Of a DNA stretch of 64,000 nt, positions 52,003 through 60,053 are shown piece by piece. Position 1 is the stretch's first letter, and every line of letters starts with the position of its first letter. Source of the DNA: Mycetocola saprophilus (lineage in GTDB: Bacteria; Actinomycetota; Actinomycetes; Actinomycetales; Microbacteriaceae); NCBI RefSeq assembly GCF_000718085.1, contig NZ_JOEC01000002.1:372001-436000 (forward strand). Reading direction: 5' to 3'. A model generated the notes under the pieces. That model saw only the letters and a list, made by a program, of their open reading frames with translations. It had not been told where the DNA came from and did not search any database. The position numbers and the translations under genes were made by a program.

Positions 52003-52035
52003 CGGATGCCCCTCGCCCCGTGCGAGGGGCATCCG
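52003..52035 (+). terminator. Hairpin after the small membrane gene
   Basis: A perfect 13-bp stem (52003-52015 with 52023-52035, 7-nt loop), no T-tract. The 244-bp gap around it otherwise holds the promoter of the next gene (TAAGCT at 52133-52138). Confidence 0.6.
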
Positions 52036-52196
52036 GCGTTAACCCGGGACCGTGGGCGGTGTTCTCCCGTTCCCGCTTCGAAGACACGGCACCAACTCGC
52101 CCGCGATACCCGCGTTGCCGCCCCCGGTTCGCTAAGCTGGCCTGACCCGACGGAACCGCGGCAGGGCCGCGATTTCGACCGATCGAGAGGAGCGCC

Positions 52197-53675
52197 GTGG
52201 GCCTCGACCTATTCCTGGGTGGGTTCGGCCTCTGGAGCGCGCTCTACCTGGTTCTTGACATCACCATCCGGGTGATCGCGGTGATCGTGGTTCCGCGCAA
52301 CCGCAAGCCCACCGCGGGAACGGCCTGGCTGATGCTGATCTTTATTCAGCCGGCCGTGGGCATGCTGATCTTCCTGCTGATCGGAAATCCGAAGCTCCCG
52401 CGTAAGCGACGCAAGATCCAGGAGGAGATCAACGATGCGGTCAAGGCCGGCGTCGAAGCTCTCCCCAACCAGGAACATCAGCCCGGTGCGCCCACCTGGT
52501 TTAACTCGCTGGTGGAACTCAACTCGAACCTCGGGGCGCTGCCCCTGCTGGGGGGCAACACCGCGCGGCTGATCCCCGACTACGACGGGTCGATCGCCGA
52601 GATGGCGCGCGAAATCGATACGGCCGTGGACTATGTCCACATCGAGTTCTACATCCTCTCCTACAGCGATAAGACGGAGGAGTTTTTCAACGCTATCGGT
52701 CGCGCCGTGGCACGCGGGGTCAAGGTGCGGGTGCTCTTTGACCACATCGCCACGCTGCGCTCACCGCGCTATCGGCAGACCAAGCGCCGCCTCAATCAGG
52801 TGGGGGCCGAGTGGCACATGATGCTGCCGGTGCAGCCGCTGCGGGGAAAGTACCAGCGTCCGGATCTGCGTAATCACCGCAAGCTGATGATCGTCGACGG
52901 TCGCGTCGGCTACATGGGTTCGCAGAACCTGGTGGATCGGACCTACCTCAAGCGTGGCAACCTGCGCCGCGGCCTGAAGTGGAAGGACCTGATGGTCCGC
53001 GTGGTGGGCCCCACGGTGGACGCCCTGAACGTGATCTTCCTCTCCGACTGGTACGCCGAATCCGGCGAGATTATCGCGCTGCGCCTGGACATGGCCGAGG
53101 CCGTGCCCGAGGAAACCCCCAATGTGCTGGACTGTCAGGTGGTGCCCAGCGGCCCCGGATTCGACGGGGAGAACAACCTGCGTCTGTTCCTCGGCCTGCT
53201 CTATGCGGCGCAGAAGCGCATCGTGATTACCAGCCCGTACTTTGTGCCGGATGAATCGATCATGTACGCGGTGACCACCGCGGTGCAGCGCGGGGTTCCG
53301 GTGGACCTGTTTGTCTCCGAGGAGGGCGACCAGGCGGTCGTATTCCATGCCCAGCGCTCCTACTATGAGGAGCTGCTGAAGGCGGGCGTGCGCATCTTCA
53401 TGTATCCAGCCCCCTACATCCTGCACTCCAAGCACTTCACCATCGACGATGACGTGGCCGTAATCGGCTCCTCGAATATGGACATGCGCTCCTTCGGCCT
53501 GAACCTCGAGGTTTCGCTGCTGGTGCGCGGTGCCTCCTTTGTGGAGGAGATGCGCGGGATCGAGGACCAGTATCGGGCGATGAGCCGCGAGCTGACCCTC
53601 GAGGAATGGGAGCGGCAGCCGCTGCGCTCGACCGTGCTGGACAACCTGGCCCGGCTCACCTCGGCGCTGCAGTAG
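52197..53675 (+). CDS. cls: Cardiolipin synthase (phospholipase D type)
   Basis: 492 residues. It joins two phosphatidylglycerols to cardiolipin and glycerol. Two N-terminal helices (about 5-25 and 35-60) are followed by two PLD domains with HKD motifs: HRKLMIVDGRVGYMGSQN (about residue 227) and HSKHFTIDDDVAVIGSSNMDMRSF (about residue 411). The length fits the Cls family. GTG 52197 has AGAGGAG 4-5 nt upstream. Many actinobacteria use a eukaryote-type CDP-alcohol enzyme for cardiolipin, so a broader PLD-type role cannot be excluded. Confidence 0.93.
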   Translation: MGLDLFLGGFGLWSALYLVLDITIRVIAVIVVPRNRKPTAGTAWLMLIFIQPAVGMLIFLLIGNPKLPRKRRKIQEEINDAVKAGVEALPNQEHQPGAPTWFNSLVELNSNLGALPLLGGNTARLIPDYDGSIAEMAREIDTAVDYVHIEFYILSYSDKTEEFFNAIGRAVARGVKVRVLFDHIATLRSPRYRQTKRRLNQVGAEWHMMLPVQPLRGKYQRPDLRNHRKLMIVDGRVGYMGSQNLVDRTYLKRGNLRRGLKWKDLMVRVVGPTVDALNVIFLSDWYAESGEIIALRLDMAEAVPEETPNVLDCQVVPSGPGFDGENNLRLFLGLLYAAQKRIVITSPYFVPDESIMYAVTTAVQRGVPVDLFVSEEGDQAVVFHAQRSYYEELLKAGVRIFMYPAPYILHSKHFTIDDDVAVIGSSNMDMRSFGLNLEVSLLVRGASFVEEMRGIEDQYRAMSRELTLEEWERQPLRSTVLDNLARLTSALQ

Positions 53676-53702
53676 CGCGCCGTTGCCGCACCGGGCGGCT
53701 GC

Positions 53703-53708
53703 TACCGT
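53703..53708 (+). promoter_or_regulatory. -10 box of the small membrane gene before clpC (leaderless)
   Basis: TACCGT, 6 nt before ATG 53715. Confidence 0.6.
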
Positions 53709-53714
53709 AGAGGT

Positions 53715-53981
53715 ATGACTACGCCCCCGCGCCCGCCGATGACCCGCGCCACCATTATCGGAATCATTCTGGTGGTGGCCAGCCTCGCCGCCGGGATCGT
53801 GTCGACCCTCTCGGGAGACGTGACGCTCAAGGCCATCGCGCTGGGAATCTCGTTTGTGGCCCTGGTGGGTGCCGGCGTGGTGATCGGAATTCAGGTGGCC
53901 GCCGAGCGCCGCAAGGTGAGCGCCGCCCGCCGTGCCGCCGCCGCCGAGCGCGCGGCCGGAGATGGCTCCACCCAGTCCTAG
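53715..53981 (+). CDS. Small two-helix membrane protein
   Basis: 88 residues: helices at about 11-30 (ATIIGIILVVASLAAGIVST) and 36-60 (LKAIALGISFVALVGAGVVIGIQVA), then a basic Ala/Arg helix (ERRKVSAARRAAAAERAA). Function unknown. It sits directly upstream of the clpC promoter region and has its own leaderless promoter. Confidence 0.75.
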   Translation: MTTPPRPPMTRATIIGIILVVASLAAGIVSTLSGDVTLKAIALGISFVALVGAGVVIGIQVAAERRKVSAARRAAAAERAAGDGSTQS

Positions 53982-54011
53982 ACGCGGAAACTCCGCACGT
54001 TTCCCCCGGTG

Positions 54012-54062
54012 TCACGCCCACGGCGAACAGGGGACTATTGAGCGCTTCGGCGCGTTATTCTC
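54012..54062 (+). promoter_or_regulatory. clpC promoter with a ClgR-type operator
   Basis: CGC-CCACG-GCG (54016-54026) followed by AAC fits the CGC-N5-GCG core of ClgR sites known from actinobacterial clp genes; against the consensus WNNWCGCYNANRGCGWWS (from memory) only the first base differs. The -10 box TATTCT is at 54057-54062. ClgR is an XRE-type activator of clpC and clpP in Corynebacterium and Streptomyces; its gene is not in this window. Confidence 0.65.
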
Positions 54063-54105
54063 GATGTAACGACGCCGACCCACGCCGCGGCGTTTAAGGA
54101 GTGAA

Positions 54106-56640
54106 ATGTTCGAGAGATTCACGGATCGTGCCCGTCGCGTTGTCGTTTTGGCCCAGGAAGAGGCCAAGATGCTCAACCACAACTACATCGGGACCGAGCA
54201 CATCCTGCTCGGCCTCATCCACGAGGGTGAGGGGGTTGCCGCCAAGGCACTCGAATCCCTCGGGATTTCGCTTGACGCCGTGCGCGAGCAGGTGCAGGAC
54301 ATCATCGGTCAGGGCCAGCAGCAGCCCACCGGTCACATCCCGTTCACCCCGCGCGCCAAGAAGGTGCTTGAGCTCAGCCTCCGCGAGGCCCTGCAGCTCG
54401 GCCACAACTACATCGGCACCGAGCACATCCTGCTCGGCCTGATCCGCGAGGGTGAGGGTGTTGCCGCCCAGGTTCTGGTGAAGCTGGGTGCCGACCTCAA
54501 CCGCGTGCGCCAGCAGGTCATTCAGCTGCTCTCGGGCTACCAGGGCAAGGAAACCGCCTCGGTCGGTGCCGGTGCCCCCGAGCAGGCTGCGCCGCAGGGT
54601 GGCTCGGCCATCCTCGACCAGTTCGGCCGCAACCTGACCCAGGCCGCGCGCGATAACAAGCTGGACCCGGTCATCGGCCGGGAAAAGGAGATCGAGCGGG
54701 TCATGCAGATCCTCTCGCGTCGTTCCAAGAACAACCCCGTCCTGATCGGTGAGCCCGGTGTGGGTAAGACCGCCGTGGTCGAGGGCCTGGCCCAGGCCAT
54801 CGTGGCCGGCAACGTGCCCGAGACCCTGAAGGATAAGCAGGTCTACTCGCTGGACCTCGGTTCGCTGATCGCCGGTAGCCGCTACCGCGGTGACTTCGAG
54901 GAGCGCCTGAAGAAGGTCACCAAGGAGATCCGCAACCGCGGCGACATCATCATCTTCATCGACGAGATCCACACCCTGGTGGGTGCCGGTGCCGCCGAGG
55001 GCGCGATCGACGCCGCGAACATCCTGAAGCCGCTGCTCGCGCGTGGTGAGCTGCAGACCATCGGTGCGACCACCCTGGACGAGTACCGCAAGCACTTCGA
55101 GAAGGACGCCGCCCTTGAGCGCCGCTTCCAGCAGATCCAGGTGGGGGAGCCCTCGCTGGCTCACACCATCAACATCCTGAAGGGTCTGCGCGACCGCTAC
55201 GAGGCCCACCACAAGGTGTCTATCACCGACGGTGCCATCGTCGCCGCCGCCAACCTGGCCGACCGCTACATCTCCGACCGCTTCCTGCCGGATAAGGCCA
55301 TCGACCTGCTCGATGAGGCCGGCGCACGCCTGCGCCTCTCGCTGCTGTCCAGCCCGCCCGAGCTGCTCGAGTTCGACGAGAAGATCAGCGACGTGCGTAC
55401 CCGCAAGGAGGACGCCATCGAGGGTCAGGACTTCGAGAAGGCCGCCGCACTGCGCGACGAGGAGAAGAACCTCCTCGGCGAGCGTCTGCGCCTGGAGAAG
55501 AAGTGGCGTTCGGGCGAGGTGACCACCGAGGCTACGGTCGACGAGGGTCTGATCGCCGAGGTGCTCGCCCAGGCCACCGGTATCCCGGTATTCAAGCTCA
55601 CGGAGGAGGAGTCGGCACGTCTGATCTTCATGGAGAAGGCCCTGCACGAGCGGGTGATTGGCCAGAACGAGGCGATCAGTGCGCTCTCGCGGACGATCCG
55701 TCGTACCCGTGCCGGCCTGAAGGACCCCAAGCGTCCCTCCGGTTCGTTCATCTTCGCCGGCCCCACCGGTGTCGGTAAGACCGAGCTGGCCAAGGCCCTC
55801 GCCGAGTTCCTGTTTGACGACGAGAACGCGATGATCTCGCTCGACATGTCCGAGTACGGCGAGAAGCACACAGTCTCGCGTCTGTTTGGTGCTCCCCCCG
55901 GATTCGTTGGATTCGAAGAGGGTGGCCAGCTGACCGAGAAGGTGCGCCGCAAGCCGTTCAGCGTGGTGCTGTTCGACGAGATCGAGAAGGCTCACCCGGA
56001 CATCTTCAACTCCCTGCTCCAGATTCTGGAAGAGGGCCGGTTGACCGATGGCCAGGGTCGCGAGATCGACTTCAAGAACACCGTCATCATCATGACCACG
56101 AACCTCGGTTCCAAGGGCATCGCCGGTGGCCCGGTTGGTTTCCAGGCTTCGGGCGACTCGGCCGCGACCTACGACATCATGAAGGGCAAGGTGAGCGAGG
56201 AACTGAAGAACCACTTCAAGCCCGAGTTCCTGAACCGCGTGGATGACGTGATCGTGTTCCCGCAGCTGAACAAGCCCGAACTGCTCCAGATCGTGGACCT
56301 GTTCATCGGCCGCCTGCGCGACCGCCTGATGGACCGCGACATGACCATCGAGCTGACCCAGGCCGCCAAGGAGAAGCTGATCGACATCGGCTTCGACCCG
56401 AGCCTCGGTGCCCGGCCGCTGCGTCGCGCGATGCAGCAGCACATCGAGGACCAGCTCTCCGAGCGCATCCTGCACGGTGAGCTGGGTGCGGGTGACCACA
56501 TCCACGTGGACGTGGCGGACAACAAGTTCGTGTTCACCACCTCCCGTCAGGCCAACGCACTGGACGCCTCGCTGACCAACGTCGCCCCGGCGATCAGCAC
56601 CGGTCCGGCCACCCCGGACCTGCTGGCTTCGGGCGAGTAA
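54106..56640 (+). CDS. clpC: ATP-dependent Clp protease ATPase subunit ClpC
   Basis: 844 residues. A hexameric unfoldase that feeds proteins to ClpP. Two Clp_N repeats fill about 1-145 ([29 protein letters not shown] and its second copy). The first AAA+ domain has Walker A GEPGVGKT (215-222) and [18 protein letters not shown]; a UVR-type middle helix ([22 protein letters not shown]) is at about 425-446, and the second AAA+ domain has Walker A GPTGVGKT (552-559) and [16 protein letters not shown]. The ClpP-binding region and D2 end ([20 protein letters not shown]) are present. ATG 54106 has AAGGAG 4 nt upstream. A large antisense open frame over the gene is a codon-bias shadow. Confidence 0.98.
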   Translation: MFERFTDRARRVVVLAQEEAKMLNHNYIGTEHILLGLIHEGEGVAAKALESLGISLDAVREQVQDIIGQGQQQPTGHIPFTPRAKKVLELSLREALQLGHNYIGTEHILLGLIREGEGVAAQVLVKLGADLNRVRQQVIQLLSGYQGKETASVGAGAPEQAAPQGGSAILDQFGRNLTQAARDNKLDPVIGREKEIERVMQILSRRSKNNPVLIGEPGVGKTAVVEGLAQAIVAGNVPETLKDKQVYSLDLGSLIAGSRYRGDFEERLKKVTKEIRNRGDIIIFIDEIHTLVGAGAAEGAIDAANILKPLLARGELQTIGATTLDEYRKHFEKDAALERRFQQIQVGEPSLAHTINILKGLRDRYEAHHKVSITDGAIVAAANLADRYISDRFLPDKAIDLLDEAGARLRLSLLSSPPELLEFDEKISDVRTRKEDAIEGQDFEKAAALRDEEKNLLGERLRLEKKWRSGEVTTEATVDEGLIAEVLAQATGIPVFKLTEEESARLIFMEKALHERVIGQNEAISALSRTIRRTRAGLKDPKRPSGSFIFAGPTGVGKTELAKALAEFLFDDENAMISLDMSEYGEKHTVSRLFGAPPGFVGFEEGGQLTEKVRRKPFSVVLFDEIEKAHPDIFNSLLQILEEGRLTDGQGREIDFKNTVIIMTTNLGSKGIAGGPVGFQASGDSAATYDIMKGKVSEELKNHFKPEFLNRVDDVIVFPQLNKPELLQIVDLFIGRLRDRLMDRDMTIELTQAAKEKLIDIGFDPSLGARPLRRAMQQHIEDQLSERILHGELGAGDHIHVDVADNKFVFTTSRQANALDASLTNVAPAISTGPATPDLLASGE

Positions 56641-56650
56641 CCCGCGGTAG

Positions 56651-56690
56651 ACAGAACCGGCCCATCCCCTCGGGGGTGGGCCGGTTCTGT
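56651..56690 (+). terminator. Terminator of clpC
   Basis: A 19-bp stem with one G-U pair (56651-56669 with 56672-56690), 10 nt after the stop. Confidence 0.85.
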
Positions 56691-56840
56691 GTGTCTGGAG
56701 ATTTCGGGGCATCGGCGGGTGGCAGCGAGTCCGTGGTGTCCGCCAGACCCGTGGGCAAAAAAGTGGGTTCCGGGCCCGTAACCGCGGGGCCGGAGGGGTA
56801 GGGCTGCGGGGGACCTGCCCGAGGGCGCGGCCGGCGGGGC

Positions 56841-56930
56841 TAGCGTGGTGGTGTTGGCCCGTGCTGTCCCCGTCACGGTGCCAATGTTTCGGCCCCGCGA
56901 CCCCGTATCCCCTTCACGTGTGTCGCGGGG
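56841..56930 (+). promoter_or_regulatory. Promoter and leader hairpin of the WecB-like gene
   Basis: A -10 box TAGCGT (56841-56846) would give a leader of about 108 nt. In it CCCCGCGAC (56893-56901) pairs with GTCGCGGGG (56922-56930) across a 20-nt loop, 30 nt before the ATG. The remaining gap sequence is GC-rich without a supported gene. Confidence 0.45.
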
Positions 56931-56960
56931 ATCGTAACCCGGGGTGGGCGGGAGGACCCG

Positions 56961-58094
56961 ATGAGCGGACGGCAGGGTGATGCCCCGATAGCGGTGGTGC
57001 TGGGTACCCGCGCGGAAACGATCAGGCTGGCCCCCATCATTCGACGCCTGCATGGGCGGGTCCGGGTGTTTCATACCGGTTCGCTCGGCGAATCCGGAGT
57101 CTCGGCCCGCTTCTTTGCGGGGCTGGGCTTGGGCAAACCGGACGTGGTGTTGAACGGGACGTGGGGGCCGGGTGAGGCGACCCAGATTGGGGTCGGTCTG
57201 ATCGACCTGGCCGCACACTTCGCGGAGTCGCCCCCGGCCGCGGTTTTGGTGTTTGGCAACGCGCCGAGCGCCTCGATGGGGGCGCAGGCCGCACGCTATG
57301 CGGGGCTTCCGGTGGTGCAGGTGGGGGCGGGGATGGCGGCCCAGGATCGTGATCATCCCGAGGAAACCACCCGGCAGGTGGTCACGGCCCTCACCGACCT
57401 GCACTGTGTGGCCACCCCGGAGAACGCCGAAAACCTGCGCATCGCCGGGGTGGAGCCGGATCGGATTAGGCTGACCGGGAGCACCGGCGTCGAGGCGGCA
57501 CAACTGGCGCTGTCCACGATGGTCAGGGCACGCCCGGTGCCCGATGCGCCCAGCGGATACGTGATCGCCACCATCGCGCACCCGGAGAACATCGGAACCC
57601 GGGCGGCGTTGGAACGGATCCTGCGGATCCTCGGGCGCGGACCGCTCCCCACGGTGCTGGCGCTGCACCCACGCACGGCCGAGGCCGTGACCCGGTTTGG
57701 CCTGGACGAGCTGCTCGCCCCGCTGCAGGTGCGTCGAAATCTGGGGTATCGCGCGTTCCTGGAGTTGGCCGCGCGGGCCCGACTCCTGGTCACCGACTCC
57801 GATGGGGTGCAGGAGGAGGCGACGGTGCTGGGCAAGCCGGTCCTGGTGCTGCGCCGGTCCACCCGCTACCCGGAGGCGATCACTTCGGGCTTCGCGGTGC
57901 TGGTCACCCCGGGGATGGATCTGCGCCTCGAACTTGCGGTGGCCCTGGCCGATGTGGACGGGGCCGCACGCCTCGCGGGGCAACCCTCGCCCTTTGGGGA
58001 TGGGCGGGCCAGCGAACGGATTCTGCGGCACACCGCGGCGCTGATTGGGGACAACCGGCGCGGGCACCGCGGGGAGCGGAGATCGCCGCGCTAG
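56961..58094 (+). CDS. WecB-like UDP-GlcNAc 2-epimerase fold protein, active site altered
   Basis: 377 residues covering the whole two-domain GT-B-like fold. GTRAETIRLAPIIRRL (15-30) matches the GTRPE start, HPEETTRQV (132-140) the PEE segment, and SDGVQEEATVLGKPVLVLRRSTRYPEAI the UDP-binding end. Residues used by E. coli WecB are changed: the GD Asp is Asn (GN, residues 99-100), HVEAG reads QVGAG (120-124, catalytic Glu to Gly), and the HRREN motif is reduced to AHPEN (206-210). It may have lost epimerase activity or act on another sugar nucleotide. ATG 56961 has GGGAGGA 5 nt upstream. No wall-polysaccharide genes are next to it. Confidence 0.8.
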   Translation: MSGRQGDAPIAVVLGTRAETIRLAPIIRRLHGRVRVFHTGSLGESGVSARFFAGLGLGKPDVVLNGTWGPGEATQIGVGLIDLAAHFAESPPAAVLVFGNAPSASMGAQAARYAGLPVVQVGAGMAAQDRDHPEETTRQVVTALTDLHCVATPENAENLRIAGVEPDRIRLTGSTGVEAAQLALSTMVRARPVPDAPSGYVIATIAHPENIGTRAALERILRILGRGPLPTVLALHPRTAEAVTRFGLDELLAPLQVRRNLGYRAFLELAARARLLVTDSDGVQEEATVLGKPVLVLRRSTRYPEAITSGFAVLVTPGMDLRLELAVALADVDGAARLAGQPSPFGDGRASERILRHTAALIGDNRRGHRGERRSPR

Positions 58095-58141
58095 CGGGCG
58101 TTGCATCCAATCCGCTGCCGGATTCCGGGGGCGCACGGGTA

Positions 58142-58147
58142 TAGCCT
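58142..58147 (+). promoter_or_regulatory. -10 box of the argA-like gene (leaderless)
   Basis: TAGCCT, 6 nt before ATG 58154. Confidence 0.6.
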
Positions 58148-58153
58148 GGCAGT

Positions 58154-58672
58154 ATGAGTACGCATCCCACCTCGTATCGGGTTCGCCCGGCCACCACACG
58201 CGATATCCCGGGAATCATGAGCCTGATGCAGCCCTTCGTGGAGCGACGCATCCTGCTGGGTAAGGAACGGGTGGTGTTCTATGAGGCGGTGCAGGAGTTT
58301 GTGGTCGCCGAGGATTCCGCGGGAACCCTGGTGGGGGCCGGGGCGCTGCACGTGATGTGGGAGGACCTGGGGGAGATCCGCACCCTCGCCGTGGACGAGT
58401 CGCTGCGCGGCGCGGGGGTGGGGCATCTGATCATGAGTGCGCTGGAGGAGCGTGCGGTCGCGCTGGGTCTCAGCCGCCTGTTCTGCCTGACCTTTGAGAC
58501 CGCGTTTTTCACCCGGCACGGCTACTCGGCGATCGAGGAGAGCATCGTGGATGCCGACGTCTATGCGGAGCTGGTGCGTTCCCCCGATGAGGGGGTGGCC
58601 GAGTTCCTGGATCTGGCGCGGGTGAAACCCAACACCCTGGGAAACACCCGCATGCTTAAGCACCTCGCCTAG
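58154..58672 (+). CDS. argA: Amino-acid N-acetyltransferase (ArgA, short actinobacterial type)
   Basis: 172 residues. It makes N-acetylglutamate (or the glutamine analogue) from acetyl-CoA at the start of arginine synthesis. YRVRPATTRDIPGIMSLMQPFVERRILLGKERVVFYEAVQEFVVAE is the N-terminal half of the Rv2747-like ArgA group, VDESLRGAGVGHLIMSALEERA holds the acetyl-CoA loop, and VKPNTLGNTRMLKHL is its diagnostic end. It lacks the kinase-like domain of classical ArgA. No other arg gene is near. Confidence 0.88.
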   Translation: MSTHPTSYRVRPATTRDIPGIMSLMQPFVERRILLGKERVVFYEAVQEFVVAEDSAGTLVGAGALHVMWEDLGEIRTLAVDESLRGAGVGHLIMSALEERAVALGLSRLFCLTFETAFFTRHGYSAIEESIVDADVYAELVRSPDEGVAEFLDLARVKPNTLGNTRMLKHLA

Positions 58673-58750
58673 GCGGGGTTTTCGGGCCGAGTATCCCCGA
58701 TAATCTGCCCCCGGTTCGGCGCTCCTGCCGGGCCGGGAGAAACGCGCAGA

Positions 58751-58756
58751 TATCCT
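58751..58756 (+). promoter_or_regulatory. -10 box of the secreted-domain protein gene (leaderless)
   Basis: TATCCT, 6 nt before ATG 58763. Confidence 0.6.
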
Positions 58757-58762
58757 GGTTTT

Positions 58763-59431
58763 ATGAGCTCTTCAGCACCCGATTCCGGTCGTCCGTCCAA
58801 GCAGGTTTATGCACGGCGTCGGTTGTTTGTGCTGCTGGGGCTGGTCGCGGTCATTGCGGTCATCGTGCTGTTGATTGTGCAGCCGGGATCCACCTCGGAT
58901 GTGCCCAAGGCATCGGTTCCGGTGGTGACACCCTCCGATACCGCGTCGCCGGGTGCCTCCGGTGCCGCGTCGGGGAATCCGTCGGCAAACCCCTCGGGGG
59001 CGCCGGCGGGTGGTGGTGCATCGGCGCCGAAGTGCACCTCGAAGGTCATCGTGGTGAGCGCGATCACCGATAAGGGTGACTATGCGGCGGGGGAGAAGCC
59101 CCAGCTGCGGATGTCGATTACCAATACCGGCAGCGAGGCGTGCACGATCAACGCGGGGACCAGTAAGCAGTCGTTTACGATCCTGAACGGTGACAACAAG
59201 GTGTGGACCTCCACCGACTGCCAGGTTGAACCCAGCGATCAGAACTCGGTGATCGAATCGGGGCAGACCGTGCAGTCGGCCGATGCGATCGTCTGGGACC
59301 GTACCAGGTCCTCGGCGGATACCTGCGAGGGGAACCGGGATCCGGTTCCCGCCGATGGGGCCTCGTATCAGCTGTCGGTGAGTATCGATGGGATCAAGAG
59401 CACCAACGCCAAGCGATTCGTTCTCGAGTAG
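58763..59431 (+). CDS. Membrane-anchored extracytoplasmic beta-sandwich protein
   Basis: 222 residues. A basic cytoplasmic N-terminus (KQVYARRR) leads into one membrane helix (LFVLLGLVAVIAVIVLLIV, about 22-40). A 40-residue Ser/Pro/Gly/Ala linker follows, and then a domain of about 130 residues with the pattern YAAGEKPQLRMSITNTGSEACTINAGTSKQSFTILNGDNKVWTSTDC and four cysteines. The 'I-T-N-T-G-x-x-x-C-x-I' pattern recalls DUF4232- or BsuPI-like beta-sandwich domains. Such proteins are common in actinobacteria; function unknown. Confidence 0.75.
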   Translation: MSSSAPDSGRPSKQVYARRRLFVLLGLVAVIAVIVLLIVQPGSTSDVPKASVPVVTPSDTASPGASGAASGNPSANPSGAPAGGGASAPKCTSKVIVVSAITDKGDYAAGEKPQLRMSITNTGSEACTINAGTSKQSFTILNGDNKVWTSTDCQVEPSDQNSVIESGQTVQSADAIVWDRTRSSADTCEGNRDPVPADGASYQLSVSIDGIKSTNAKRFVLE

Positions 59432-59452
59432 GAACCCTGGGAGAATAGGGGC

Positions 59453-59848
59453 ATGGCAAAAAAGAAGCAGCCGTCGTTCCGTTCCGAACCGCTGGCCGAG
59501 GCGCTGGCCGAGCAGGATATGGCCAAGGTGGCGTTTGCGCTGCGCAATGACAGTTTTGTGGTGCCGCTGATGAAGCCGCGCACGAGCGATAAGCCCACGG
59601 CCGAGCAGTCGGCGGATGTCTGGCTGTACCGCGCCCCCGACACCGGGAAGGTTGCGCTGCTGCTGTTCTCGGATGCCAAGAATAAGCCCGATGCCCTGCC
59701 GCCGTTTGTGGCGCTGCATAAGGGGCTGTGGCTGCATGATTTCCTGCGTACCCACGGATCCGAGATCGACACCGTGTTCTTCGACATTGCCGGGCCGCAC
59801 CCGCTGCAGGCGCCGGCCGCGGAGATCATGCGGGTCCTGGACATCTAG
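59453..59848 (+). CDS. SseB-like N-terminal-domain protein
   Basis: 131 residues, soluble. EPLAEALAEQDMAKVAFALRNDSFVVPLMKPR followed by VWLYRAPDTGKVALLLFSDAKNKPDALPPFVALHKGLWLHDFLRTHG and FDIAGPHPLQAPAAEI is the pattern of SseB N-terminal domains (an enhanced-serine-sensitivity label of uncertain meaning). GGGAG about 9 nt upstream serves as ribosome-binding site. It starts 21 nt after the previous gene, so the two are probably one operon. Confidence 0.75.
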   Translation: MAKKKQPSFRSEPLAEALAEQDMAKVAFALRNDSFVVPLMKPRTSDKPTAEQSADVWLYRAPDTGKVALLLFSDAKNKPDALPPFVALHKGLWLHDFLRTHGSEIDTVFFDIAGPHPLQAPAAEIMRVLDI

Positions 59849-59911
59849 GTTTCCGCCGGCCAGGTTGTGGCGTGCGTGCAGCCGTGGCGAAGGCGCGCAC
59901 TTTTGCGGGCG

Positions 59912-59956
59912 AGACCCAGTGGGGCCGAAACTCGGTTTGGCCGGAACCCACTGGGG
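59912..59956. terminator. Bidirectional hairpin between the SseB-like gene and radA
   Basis: CCCAGTGGG (59914-59922) pairs with CCCACTGGG (59946-59954), extended by GA/TC outside and GGCC/GGCC inside. It lies between converging gene ends; no long T-tract. Confidence 0.6.
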
Positions 59957-60053
59957 TCAGACCTCATGGGGCCGCGGAATCTAAAGGAATCTAGACCCGG
60001 TTCGAATGAGACGCCGTGCTGTCGAAGCCCGGCGAGCTCGGATTCCGGAGTGG

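Noticed and set aside
54094..56712. An 872-residue minus-strand open frame over clpC
   Set aside because: It mirrors clpC over its full length, has no known domain and is explained by GC-rich third codon positions.
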